DNA of 8,789 nucleotides from DAOTVS01 sp034436375 (GTDB lineage Bacteria; Chloroflexota; Anaerolineae; SpSt-313): positions 1-8,789 of the forward strand of contig DAOTVS010000100.1 of assembly GCA_034436375.1 (NCBI GenBank). Direction: 5' to 3'. A model generated the notes under the pieces. It was not told the origin of the DNA, ran no database searches, and worked only from the letters and a program-made list of their open reading frames with translations. Below, one piece after another: positions 1 to 6,629 of the stretch. Position numbers and translations under genes: made by a program. The number at the start of each line of letters is the position of its first letter. The first letter of the stretch is position 1.

Positions 1-8
1 CGGGAATG

Positions 9-17
9 TGGTATAAT
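9..17 (+). promoter_or_regulatory. Extended -10 promoter of the ferritin-like/DUF554 genes
   Basis: TGG directly followed by TATAAT (12-17) is a consensus sigma-70-type extended -10 box, 38 nt before the start codon. The -35 region would lie before the window start and cannot be seen. Transcription would begin near 24. The local string GTGGTATAATGA closely resembles the predicted metF promoter on the other strand (6630-6638). Confidence 0.6.
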
Positions 18-55
18 GAGACCGTTGTTTCCGTTTTTCGCCAGAGGAGAACCCC

Positions 56-562
56 ATGACAGTATCCCAGAGTGCTTCGCTCCAGGTCCTCACCCGAGCG
101 CTATGCCTCGAGATCGATGGCCAGGCCTTTTACCGTGAGGCTGCCGCCCGCACCGCCGATGCGAAGGGCCGGCAGATGTTCCTCGACTTGGCCGATGCGG
201 AGGCGCTGCACCAGCGCCTGATCCAGCGCCAGATCGATAGCCTGCAAGCCTCCGGCCAGTGGGCCGTCGATGCCCGTATCACGGCCGTTTCCTGCGATCC
301 CTCCCAGTCGCTTTTCCCTCAGGGCCAGGCCCGCGCTCAAGCGACCGGCCCACGCGCCGATGAGCTGGAAGCGCTCCTCTTTGCCATCGACAAGGAGAAC
401 GAAAGCTATGAGCTCTACCGTCAGGGTGCGCTGGCCGCTGCCGGTGATCCCATGGCCGAGGCGCTTTATCGCTTTCTGATGGCCGCGGAGCGCGACCACT
501 TTAATATCCTGATGGCCAACTATGAGGCCATCATCAACGCACAACACTACGCCGGCTCTTGA
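56..562 (+). CDS. Ferritin-like, rubrerythrin-type di-iron protein
   Basis: This 168-residue protein has the layout of a rubrerythrin-family four-helix bundle. The apparent di-iron ligands are all in place: Glu19 (in LEIDGQAFY), Glu49 and His52 (ExxH), Glu114 (DKENE), and Glu145 and His148 (AERDH). There is no C-terminal rubredoxin domain (no CxxC pairs), so it is a stand-alone erythrin-like domain. Family members are cytoplasmic and act in peroxide reduction or iron handling; which applies here cannot be read from the sequence. The segment at residues 66-100 is a longer, low-similarity loop between the two helix pairs. The start is supported by AGAGGAGA at 43-50, with GGAG 6 nt before the ATG. 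It is the first gene of a probable two-gene unit with the DUF554 protein, 28 nt downstream. The family call is firm and the specific function is open. Confidence 0.85.
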   Translation: MTVSQSASLQVLTRALCLEIDGQAFYREAAARTADAKGRQMFLDLADAEALHQRLIQRQIDSLQASGQWAVDARITAVSCDPSQSLFPQGQARAQATGPRADELEALLFAIDKENESYELYRQGALAAAGDPMAEALYRFLMAAERDHFNILMANYEAIINAQHYAGS

Positions 563-577
563 CACCCGGTTTGCCCC

Positions 578-583
578 GGAGGG
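578..583 (+). promoter_or_regulatory. Shine-Dalgarno site fixing a TTG start
   Basis: GGAGGG lies 7 nt before TTG at 591. An ATG at 522 is in frame, but it sits inside the upstream ferritin-like gene, and the residues it would add are unlike DUF554 proteins. The TTG is therefore preferred: it gives the family-typical N-terminus (TGTLINIGTVVAGSLIG). Confidence 0.75.
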
Positions 584-590
584 AACATCG

Positions 591-1310
591 TTGACGGGTA
601 CGCTCATCAATATCGGCACGGTAGTCGCCGGCAGCCTGATCGGCACTACCCTGGGGGCGCGCCTGCCCGAGCGCGTGCGCGCCACCGTTCTCAACGGTCT
701 GGGGCTGGTAACGCTGACCATCGGCATCCAGCTGACGCTGCAGACCAAAAACATCCTTATCGTTATGGGCGCTGTGTTGGTTGGCGGCATACTCGGCGAG
801 TGGTGGAAGTTGGAGGAGCACCTGCAAGGCCTGGGGGCCTGGCTGGAAAGACGCGTGCAGGGCGCAGACGGCGGCGGCCAACAAGCCATCACCTTTATCC
901 AGGGCTTTGTTACTGCCAGCCTGGTCTTTTGCATCGGCCCCATGGCCATACTCGGCTCGATCCAGGATGGCCTCACGGGGGACTATCGCCTGCTGGCCAT
1001 CAAAGCGCTGCTCGATGGCTTTGGCGCCCTGGCCTTTGCCTCATCCATGGGCATCGGCGTCATTTTCTCAGCGCTCACGATCCTCGTCTACCAGGGGCTC
1101 ATCACCCTGCTGGCCGGCCAGGCCCAACAGATCCTCAGCTCAGCCATGATTGCCGAGATGACGGCTACTGGCGGTGTGCTCATTCTGGGCATCAGCCTGT
1201 TGCTCCTGGACCTCAAGCGCATCCGCCTGGCCAACTTTTTGCCGGCCATCATCGTCGCGCCCCTGATCGTCGCTATTCTCGAACGCCTTGGCGCGTACAA
1301 GATCGGCTGA
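591..1310 (+). CDS. DUF554 family integral membrane protein (YqgA/YdfK-like)
   Basis: This 239-residue polytopic membrane protein is recognisable as DUF554 by its N-terminal GTLINIGTVVAGSLIG, by the GLVTLTIGIQL and VLVGGILGE segments, and above all by the block FVTASLVFCIGPMAILGS followed by IQDGLTGDY, then SSMGIGVIFSA. About six to seven hydrophobic segments alternate with short loops. The only sizeable hydrophilic stretch is around residues 70-95 (WWKLEEHLQG to GADGGG). The family is widespread in bacteria and is proposed to be a transporter, with no established substrate. Translation starts at a TTG with a well-placed ribosome site. The gene follows the ferritin-like gene closely and probably shares its promoter. 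Its TGA stop (1308-1310) is followed after 2 nt by repeat copy 1 and is in register with that repeat's 7-nt units. Confidence 0.88.
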   Translation: MTGTLINIGTVVAGSLIGTTLGARLPERVRATVLNGLGLVTLTIGIQLTLQTKNILIVMGAVLVGGILGEWWKLEEHLQGLGAWLERRVQGADGGGQQAITFIQGFVTASLVFCIGPMAILGSIQDGLTGDYRLLAIKALLDGFGALAFASSMGIGVIFSALTILVYQGLITLLAGQAQQILSSAMIAEMTATGGVLILGISLLLLDLKRIRLANFLPAIIVAPLIVAILERLGAYKIG

Positions 1311-1312
1311 CT

Positions 1313-1453
1313 CGTAATGCGGTAATCCGTAATGCGTAAGGTCGCCATGGCGGTGCGCCTGCTGCTTGGCACAGGCTTTGCCGAGATGAACACCACGAAA
1401 AGCGATGCACGCCCCGAAATGGCGACCTTACGCATTACCGATTACGCATTACG
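1313..1453. repeat. Palindromic 88-bp-core repeat, copy 1
   Basis: Two inverted arms (1313-1348 and 1419-1453) pair with one bulge and one mismatch; the inner 20 nt (1329-1348 with 1419-1438) pair perfectly. The core from GGTCGCC (1340) to GGCGACC (1427) is 88 nt. The outer parts of the arms are 7-nt units of the GTAATGC/GTAATCC type. TAA occurs at 1315, 1323, 1330 and 1337 on the plus strand, and TTA at 1428, 1435, 1442 and 1449 (exactly 7 nt apart) for the minus strand. The element fills almost the whole gap: it begins 2 nt after the DUF554 stop and ends 2 nt before the ribosome site of the next gene. Transcribed RNA would form a long hairpin, which could attenuate or stabilise the message. 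No transposase is present. Homologous to copies 2 and 3. Confidence 0.9.
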
Positions 1454-1455
1454 TC

Positions 1456-1462
1456 GAGGAGG
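1456..1462 (+). promoter_or_regulatory. Shine-Dalgarno site fixing the ParB-like start
   Basis: GAGGAGG lies 5 nt before ATG at 1468. An upstream in-frame ATG at 1405 lies inside repeat copy 1, and its extra residues are translated repeat sequence, so 1468 is the preferred start. Confidence 0.8.
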
Positions 1463-1467
1463 GCAGC

Positions 1468-2364
1468 ATGTTCGGCCGCAGGCCGCTCGTCAAATGCTTC
1501 AACGCCACTTACCGCGCTGGTTCGTATGCCGGGCGAGCCGACCTCGGCTATCACGTTGTCCGCGTCGACCAAATCGTGGGCTCGGTAGGCCGCTGTGACG
1601 AGCTCGACGCGAAATTCCGGCCTCTCAAGTTGACGGCCCTGCGCGAGGAGCGCATGAAGACGATCCGTGAGCTCATGAATAGGGGCGCCCCCCTGCCGCC
1701 GGTTGAGCTTTACAAGCTCAAAGACGAGTACTTTGTGATCGATGGCAACCATCGCGTGGCCATCGCCAAGGAGAACAAACAAGCCTACATCGACGCCCAC
1801 GTCATCGAGTTCCTGCCCGATGGCCAGCGCGCTGAAGACCAGCTCTACCTGGAACGCCACGCCTTTGCCCTCGAGACGGGGCTGGAGGGGATCCGCCTCA
1901 GCCAGATCGGCGGCTTTCCGCGCCTGCTGGAAGAGATCAAGCGACATCAGGCGACCATGAGCTCCCACCCTGATGGGGTCCCCACGCTCAAAGAGGCAGC
2001 GCAAGACTGGCGCCAACGGGTCTACCAGCCGGCCGTCCAGGCCATTCTGGCGCAGCGCCTGCCCGAGCGCTTCCCCGGCAGCGCCCTGGGCGACCTCTAC
2101 CTCGATGTGCAGGGGCGCCGCATCTACTGCCACGAGTGCCAGGGGCAGGACCTGAGCCTGCAAGCGGCCGTCGCTCGCATGGCCGCCGAACATCCCCTGC
2201 CCACGCGTAAGCAGCGCTTCCAGCAAGCGTGGCGACAACTCGTCGGCCAAATTGAGGCATGGTGGTACGGCCTGCGCGCTACCGATGCCCCCTGCGCTTT
2301 TGCAGCGCAAGCCCCCGATGGCCATATATACTGCCGGCGGGCCACCCGGGCGAAGAGATTCTAA
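1468..2364 (+). CDS. ParB/sulfiredoxin-fold domain protein of unknown role
   Basis: This 298-residue protein has an N-terminal ParB-like (sulfiredoxin-fold) domain over about residues 28-115. It contains the VDQIVGSVGR segment, the sequence PLPPVELYKLKDEYFVIDG, and the signature DGNHR (92-96), where classical ParB-type proteins have DG(H/N)HR. The same fold serves CTP-binding ParB proteins, nucleases and phosphotransferases, so the reaction cannot be named. Residues 140-298 are helical and charged, with a CHEC pair near residue 214 and no helix-turn-helix or membrane segment that I can recognise. No parA or parS-like cluster is nearby, which argues against a chromosome-partition role. The gene lies between repeat copies 1 and 2. 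Its stop codon TAA (2362-2364) is the first of four TAA spaced exactly 7 nt apart into copy 2, and the palindrome reaches back to its last sense codon. Confidence 0.7.
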   Translation: MFGRRPLVKCFNATYRAGSYAGRADLGYHVVRVDQIVGSVGRCDELDAKFRPLKLTALREERMKTIRELMNRGAPLPPVELYKLKDEYFVIDGNHRVAIAKENKQAYIDAHVIEFLPDGQRAEDQLYLERHAFALETGLEGIRLSQIGGFPRLLEEIKRHQATMSSHPDGVPTLKEAAQDWRQRVYQPAVQAILAQRLPERFPGSALGDLYLDVQGRRIYCHECQGQDLSLQAAVARMAAEHPLPTRKQRFQQAWRQLVGQIEAWWYGLRATDAPCAFAAQAPDGHIYCRRATRAKRF

Positions 2365-2503
2365 TATGTAAAACGTAATGCGTAAGGTCGCCATGCCGGA
2401 GCGAGTATTGCTCAGCGAAACGTTTGCCTTGACAATCGCATCGCAAAGCAGCGCCAGCCAGGCCATGGCGACCTTACGCATTACGTTTTACGTATTACGA
2501 ATC
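2357..2503. repeat. Palindromic 88-bp-core repeat, copy 2, between convergent genes
   Basis: Positions 2368-2395 pair perfectly with 2464-2491 (28 nt). With one G-T wobble and one bulge the pairing extends outward to 2357/2503, about 40 bp in all. The core runs 2386-2473, again exactly 88 nt. TAA occurs at 2362, 2369, 2376 and 2383 on the plus strand, and TTA at 2474, 2481, 2488 and 2495 for the minus strand, all 7 nt apart. The series continues to the lpdA stop (TCA at 2502-2504). The palindrome therefore takes in the ParB-like stop codon and overlaps the lpdA stop codon. It is the whole intergenic space between the two convergent genes and could serve as a two-way transcription terminator, although it has no U-tract. 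Confidence 0.92.
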
Positions 2504-3896
2504 ACTTTCCCCCTGGGATATGCAGCGCCCGGCCCATCGTCGCCAGGCCCGCCTCGGCGATCGCCTCGCTGAGAGTGGGGTGGGGATGGATTGTTTCGGC
2601 CAGCTCATCCACGGTCGTCTCCAGGGTCAGGCCCAGTGTGCCTTCCTGGATCAGATCGCTGGCGTGCGGGCCCACGATATGCATGCCGAGCACTGCGCCG
2701 TACCTGGCCTCGGAGACGACCTTGACCATCCCCTCGATCTCGCCCTGAGCCACAGCCTTGCCGTTGCCGTTAAAGGGAAAGCGCCCGATGCGCACGTCGT
2801 AACCCTGCTCGCGCGCCTGCTCCTCCGTCAGGCCCACGCTGGCCGCTTCTGGCCGGGTAAAGATGCAGCTCGGGATGGCATTGTAGCGCATCCTGGCCTT
2901 GTGCCCCAGTGCATTCTCAGCCGCGATAACGCCCTGATGCATGGCCACATGCGCCAACATCGTACCCCCAACCACATCGCCCACAGCATAAATGTGCGGC
3001 GCGCTGGTCGCCATGCGCTCGTCAACCTTGATGCCCCGGCGGTCGAACTGGACCCCGGCCGCCTCGAGCCCTACGCCCTCTGTGTTCACGCGCCGGCCAG
3101 CCGCCAGAAGCACCTTCTCAGCGTCGACCGTGATTTCGCCCTGGGGCCCGCTCAGGTGCGCCCGCAGACCCGCCTCGCTGCCTTCGATAGAGGTGATCTT
3201 GGTGTTCAGGTGCACCTTGACCCCCTGGATCTGCAACGCCGTGCGCAGCGCAGCGCCGATATCGCCATCAGCCAGGGGGGCCAGGCGGGGCAGCATCTCC
3301 ACCACGGTCACTTTGACGCCCAGGGTGGCGTAGAGGGTGGCAAACTCGAGCCCGACCGCCCCGCCGCCAACCACGAGCAAGCTCTGGGGCAAAGCCGGCA
3401 GTGAGAGAGCTGCGGTGCTATCCAGCACACCCGGCAGGTCCTGGCCAGGGATGGGCAGGCGCATCGGGCTGGAGCCGGTCGCCACGATAAATCGGCTTGC
3501 CTGAAGCGTCTGTGCGCCGCCAGGGCCCTCCACCTCGATCGTCTGCGGGCCGGTAAAGCGTGCGCGGCCGTTGACCGTTGTCACCTTGGCCCGGTCGAGC
3601 AGCATGCGCACACCGCCCACCATCTTTTTGACGACCTCTTGCTTGCGCGCCTGGATAACGGGCCAATCGGCCTCGGGCTTGCCGGCCTTGACGCCGAACT
3701 GGGCGGCGCGCTCTATCAGGTGAAAGACCTCGGCGCTCGCCAGCAGCGCCTTGGTGGGGATGCAGCCCACATTCAGGCACACCCCGCCGATGTACTCCGC
3801 CTCCACCAGCGTCACGCTGGCGCCTAACTGAGCCGCACGCAGCGCCGCCACATAGCCGCCCGGGCCGCCGCCGATCACGATCAAATCCGCTGCCAT
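2502..3896 (-). CDS. lpdA: Dihydrolipoyl dehydrogenase (E3/L-protein)
   Basis: This 464-residue flavoprotein disulfide reductase oxidises protein-bound dihydrolipoamide with NAD+. The N-terminal FAD-binding motif GGGPGG (9-14) is followed by the redox-active cysteine pair in GGVCLNVGCIPTK (Cys40 and Cys45). A second nucleotide-binding motif, GGGAVGLEF, lies mid-protein, and AVGDVVGG is the second FAD contact. The catalytic HPHPTLSE (His439, Glu444) marks it as a true lipoamide dehydrogenase rather than a mercuric or glutathione reductase. The length is normal. It is the last gene of the metF - Zn dehydrogenase - lpdA operon, 49 nt after its neighbour. No lipoyl carrier (gcvH or E2) is in the window, so the partner complex is unknown; glycine cleavage or a Wood-Ljungdahl-associated role would fit metF. 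Its TGA stop lies in the unit GTGATTC, in register with repeat copy 2. Confidence 0.95.
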   Translation of the reverse strand: MAADLIVIGGGPGGYVAALRAAQLGASVTLVEAEYIGGVCLNVGCIPTKALLASAEVFHLIERAAQFGVKAGKPEADWPVIQARKQEVVKKMVGGVRMLLDRAKVTTVNGRARFTGPQTIEVEGPGGAQTLQASRFIVATGSSPMRLPIPGQDLPGVLDSTAALSLPALPQSLLVVGGGAVGLEFATLYATLGVKVTVVEMLPRLAPLADGDIGAALRTALQIQGVKVHLNTKITSIEGSEAGLRAHLSGPQGEITVDAEKVLLAAGRRVNTEGVGLEAAGVQFDRRGIKVDERMATSAPHIYAVGDVVGGTMLAHVAMHQGVIAAENALGHKARMRYNAIPSCIFTRPEAASVGLTEEQAREQGYDVRIGRFPFNGNGKAVAQGEIEGMVKVVSEARYGAVLGMHIVGPHASDLIQEGTLGLTLETTVDELAETIHPHPTLSEAIAEAGLATMGRALHIPGGK

Positions 3897-3903
3897 AGAG
3901 CTT

Positions 3904-3909
3904 CTCCTT
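3904..3909 (-). promoter_or_regulatory. Shine-Dalgarno site fixing the lpdA start
   Basis: Read on the minus strand, AAGGAG lies 7 nt before ATG at 3896. A longer reading frame opens at 3929, but its extra residues (MSGLVCRRRSS) are not family-like and it has no comparable site. A weak hairpin (CTGAC 3923-3927 with GTCAG 3937-3941) lies just upstream in the 49-nt gap. Confidence 0.8.
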
Positions 3910-3945
3910 CGACAAACCAAGCCTGACACACCGCTGGTCAGAACT

Positions 3946-4983
3946 CTAGATCTCGATCATCGCCTTGAGCACACCATCGCCCTTGGCCACCACCAGGTCA
4001 AAGGCCTCGCCCAGCTTATCCAGTGGGAAATGGTGTGTGGCCAGCGGCTTGAGGTCGACCCGGCCGTTCTGCCAGAGCAGCATCGAACGGAGGTAGGTAT
4101 GCCGCATACGCCGGTCGAATTTAAAGATGACGCCCTTGCGCCGCGCCAGTGAATGCTTGAAGAGGCATTGGTCCACCACGGGGATGCCGACCATGACAAT
4201 CGTGCCGCCGGGCCGCACGACCTCGACCGCCTGCTCCATCGTCTCCGGAGAGCCTGCCGCCTCGACGACGATATCCACACCGCGGCCTCGCGTGTGATCC
4301 ATGATCTTGGCCACCACATCTTCCGTGCCGGCATTCCAGGCCATATCAGCGCCCGCGCGCCGCGCCGCCCCCAGGCGCCCCACCACCAGGTCGGTACCGG
4401 TGATCTCGCCTGCCCCGGCCAGCCGCAGCATCTGGATGCTCAGCAGGCCAATCGGCCCACAGCCGAGGACGGCCACCTGATCTCCCACCCGCACATCGGC
4501 CAGCGCAGCCACTTCCATGGAAATGCCCATCGGCTCCAGCAGCGCGCCTTCGTCAAGGCTCATCCCCTCGGGCAGGGGGTGCACCAGGTGCGCCGGGTGA
4601 GTCAAATACTCACGGAATGTGCCGTGCACCGGCGCCACACCGTGAAAACGGTTGGCCCGGCACAAGTTCTCATAGCCCTCCCGGCACAACTCGCAATGGC
4701 CGCACGACATACTCGGGTCGATTGCCACCGGCGTCCCTACCGCAGGGCCCTCTACCCCCGGCCCCAGCGCCTCGATCACACCCGCTGACTCGTGCCCGAG
4801 CACCAGCGGCTCGGTAACCTTTACCCCGCCGATCTCACCCTCGAGGTAATTGTGCACATCGGACCCGCAGATCCCCACCCTCTTCAGGCGCACCAGCACC
4901 TCCCCCGGCCCGGGCTCGGGGATAGGCCAATCCTCCATGCGGAAATCGCGGGGACCATAGAGCAAAACGGCTTTCATAGGCAT
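3946..4983 (-). CDS. Zinc-dependent medium-chain alcohol/polyol dehydrogenase
   Basis: This 345-residue MDR-superfamily dehydrogenase most resembles the sorbitol/xylitol/threonine dehydrogenase branch. The catalytic zinc ligands appear to be Cys39 (GICGSD), His64-Glu65 (GHE) and Glu150 (LLEPMGI). The structural zinc site is complete: Cys94, Cys97, Cys100 and Cys108. The Rossmann motif is GCGPIG (174-179), and Asp198 at the end of the next strand points to NAD(H) rather than NADP(H). The substrate cannot be called. The ATG at 4983 overlaps the metF stop as TAATG, a translational-coupling arrangement, and gives MPMKAVLL. An ATG at 4977 is also possible and starts at the usual family MKA. It sits between metF and lpdA in one operon, so its product may belong to the same one-carbon or redox module. 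Confidence 0.9.
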   Translation of the reverse strand: MPMKAVLLYGPRDFRMEDWPIPEPGPGEVLVRLKRVGICGSDVHNYLEGEIGGVKVTEPLVLGHESAGVIEALGPGVEGPAVGTPVAIDPSMSCGHCELCREGYENLCRANRFHGVAPVHGTFREYLTHPAHLVHPLPEGMSLDEGALLEPMGISMEVAALADVRVGDQVAVLGCGPIGLLSIQMLRLAGAGEITGTDLVVGRLGAARRAGADMAWNAGTEDVVAKIMDHTRGRGVDIVVEAAGSPETMEQAVEVVRPGGTIVMVGIPVVDQCLFKHSLARRKGVIFKFDRRMRHTYLRSMLLWQNGRVDLKPLATHHFPLDKLGEAFDLVVAKGDGVLKAMIEI

Positions 4984-6545
4984 TATCCCTTTTTCTCCGG
5001 CGGCTTGATCCCCAGCCGAATGGCCGTATGATCGCGCCCCAGGAAATAGTTCAGCCAAGACGATGTACGGAAAAGCTCCCAGTTGCACGGCGGCACCTGG
5101 TATTCGCCCAGCTCATGCTCCTGGCCATAGTGCTTGAGCCGATTGTAGGCTTTGACATAGATGCACTGTTGCTTGCCAGGGTAGACCTCGCACCAGCCTT
5201 CATAGCTGCCGCCGCAGGGGCCATTGCGCTGGTTCTTGGGGCACTGGCTCATGGGGCAGAGGTAGGCGATGTCAAACAGGGCACAGTCGCCACAATGCAG
5301 GCACTCGTTGGTGACCTGCTTGCCGATGTGTTCGAGGCGGGTGAAGGGGTGCTCCAGGGCCGTGCCGTCGATGGCTTTGGACACGCTGCTCATCAGCCCG
5401 TAAAAGACACCTTTGGGCTCAAAAATGCTGTGGTGCAGCAGGCGCATGCCGCGTGTGCCCAGCCCCACACCCGGGCGCTCCTTCGAGCGGTCGACCGGCT
5501 TGTCGCTGTTGAGGCCCGTCTTGGGGTCACGCTCGAAATAGTACCAGCCGTTGGGCTGGGGGTAGTCGAACTCGTGCACCAGGTCCAGCCAGTTGGGCAC
5601 CAGCTCCTCACCGCGCTGAATGATAAACTCAACATCCTCATACTTGAGGCCATGTCCGCCGATATGCACGCCGGCAAAGCCCATGCCCTTCATAAAGGCA
5701 TACATCTTGGCCGCGCGCTCCATGCGCTTGGCCTTGGCCGTGGCCTTGTCGGCCGCTTCCTGCTCGATCTCGGCCAGGAGCTTGTCGGTAACGATGCAGC
5801 CAGGCACACCGTTCTTGTTCATCAGGCGCGCAGGCGCCGCCCCCAACACATAGAGGTTGCCGATCACGGGAATATCGCGGTAGCCCAGCAGGCGCACCAT
5901 CAGCAGCGCTTCCTGGAATTTGCGCGCGTCATAGCCCAGCTGGGTGACAATAAACTGGGCGCCGGCGCGCAGCTTTTTGCCCAGCTTGTAGTACTGGCCC
6001 ATCTGCTCGGCTTCCAGGGCCTTGAAGGGGCTCACGGCGGCGCCGGCGAAAAAGTGAGTGGGCTTGAGCACGGTCGTGCCCCGCAGCGCCGGCACCTCCA
6101 ACCCCCGGTTCATGTCGCTAATGATACCCAAGAGCTGGCTCGCATCCAGGTCAAACACCGGCCGGGCGCGCCCCCGCTGCCCTTCATAGGTATAATCACC
6201 GGTCATGGCCAGGATGTTCCGCACGCCGGCCCGCTCCATGGCATGCAGCAACGACTCCAGCTCGTTTCGGTTTTTGTCTTTGCAGGTAAAGTGCACGAGC
6301 GGCTCAATGCCCAGCTTGTTGACCTCCACCCCGAGCATCTCTGCCGAAATGGCCGGCTTGCCGCTGGGGTTGTCGGTCAGCGTCAGGGCATGGACCTTGC
6401 CGCCCTGAGCCGCCTTTTCCGCACAAGCCAACACCGTGTCCTGGTCCTTCTCAAAAGCCCCCCGTCCAGGGACCAACTCCCACGTAATGCTGAAAGTGTT
6501 GGGATCCAAGAGCGACTGCTGGTACTTGCTCAAGTATTCGCTCAC
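4983..6545 (-). CDS. metF: Methylenetetrahydrofolate reductase fused to a MetV-like C-terminal domain
   Basis: This 520-residue protein should reduce 5,10-methylene-THF to 5-methyl-THF, feeding methionine synthesis or the methyl branch of the Wood-Ljungdahl pathway. Residues 1-310 are the MetF FAD barrel. Glu23 (WELVPGRG), Asp117 (MTGDYT) and Gln202 (IVTQLGYD) match E. coli Glu28, Asp120 and Gln183. Residues about 360-465 are the MTHFR_C/MetV-like domain (PF12225 type). It has GLGTRGMRLLH and eight cysteines (415, 418, 421, 430, 435, 444, 452, 461) in the pattern CxxCxxC...CPMSQCPK...GPCGGS...C...C. E. coli MetF is only about 300 residues, and in acetogens MetV is a separate protein; here the two are one chain. 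The start is GTG with AGGAGG 6 nt upstream. It is first in the operon and has its own predicted promoter. The electron donor is unknown; the cysteines could bind Zn or an Fe-S cluster. Confidence 0.93.
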   Translation of the reverse strand: MSEYLSKYQQSLLDPNTFSITWELVPGRGAFEKDQDTVLACAEKAAQGGKVHALTLTDNPSGKPAISAEMLGVEVNKLGIEPLVHFTCKDKNRNELESLLHAMERAGVRNILAMTGDYTYEGQRGRARPVFDLDASQLLGIISDMNRGLEVPALRGTTVLKPTHFFAGAAVSPFKALEAEQMGQYYKLGKKLRAGAQFIVTQLGYDARKFQEALLMVRLLGYRDIPVIGNLYVLGAAPARLMNKNGVPGCIVTDKLLAEIEQEAADKATAKAKRMERAAKMYAFMKGMGFAGVHIGGHGLKYEDVEFIIQRGEELVPNWLDLVHEFDYPQPNGWYYFERDPKTGLNSDKPVDRSKERPGVGLGTRGMRLLHHSIFEPKGVFYGLMSSVSKAIDGTALEHPFTRLEHIGKQVTNECLHCGDCALFDIAYLCPMSQCPKNQRNGPCGGSYEGWCEVYPGKQQCIYVKAYNRLKHYGQEHELGEYQVPPCNWELFRTSSWLNYFLGRDHTAIRLGIKPPEKKG

Positions 6546-6551
6546 GTGCTT

Positions 6552-6557
6552 CCTCCT
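6552..6557 (-). promoter_or_regulatory. Shine-Dalgarno site supporting the metF GTG start
   Basis: On the minus strand, AGGAGG lies 6 nt before GTG at 6545. The frame continues upstream of the site only through non-family sequence, so the GTG is preferred. Confidence 0.8.
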
Positions 6558-6629
6558 TGCCCCATAGCCGCCGCGCCGACCCCGCGAGCGAGAGCGCCCA
6601 GGGGTAGCCGAGCCGGTTCAGTAGGCATC

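Noticed and set aside
522..590. ATG at 522 as start of the DUF554 gene
   Set aside because: Lies inside the ferritin-like gene, adds non-family residues, and the TTG at 591 has a good ribosome site.
1313..1453. Repeat copies as insertion sequences or CRISPR
   Set aside because: No transposase is present in or near them, no clear target-site duplications can be seen, and the 7-nt units are contiguous without spacers, so neither an IS nor a CRISPR array fits.
1435..2481. 348-codon minus-strand frame running from copy 2 to copy 1
   Set aside because: Begins and ends in repeat arms and is antisense to the ParB-fold gene; no family-like motif.
2357..2503. Repeat copy 2 as a classical intrinsic terminator
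   Set aside because: The stem is far longer than usual, the loop is about 70 nt and no T-run follows on either strand. Termination remains possible but not by the standard signature.
3923..3941. Hairpin CTGAC/GTCAG between the dehydrogenase and lpdA genes
   Set aside because: Only 5 bp with a 9-nt loop and no T-run; too weak to call a terminator or regulator, and the genes look co-transcribed.
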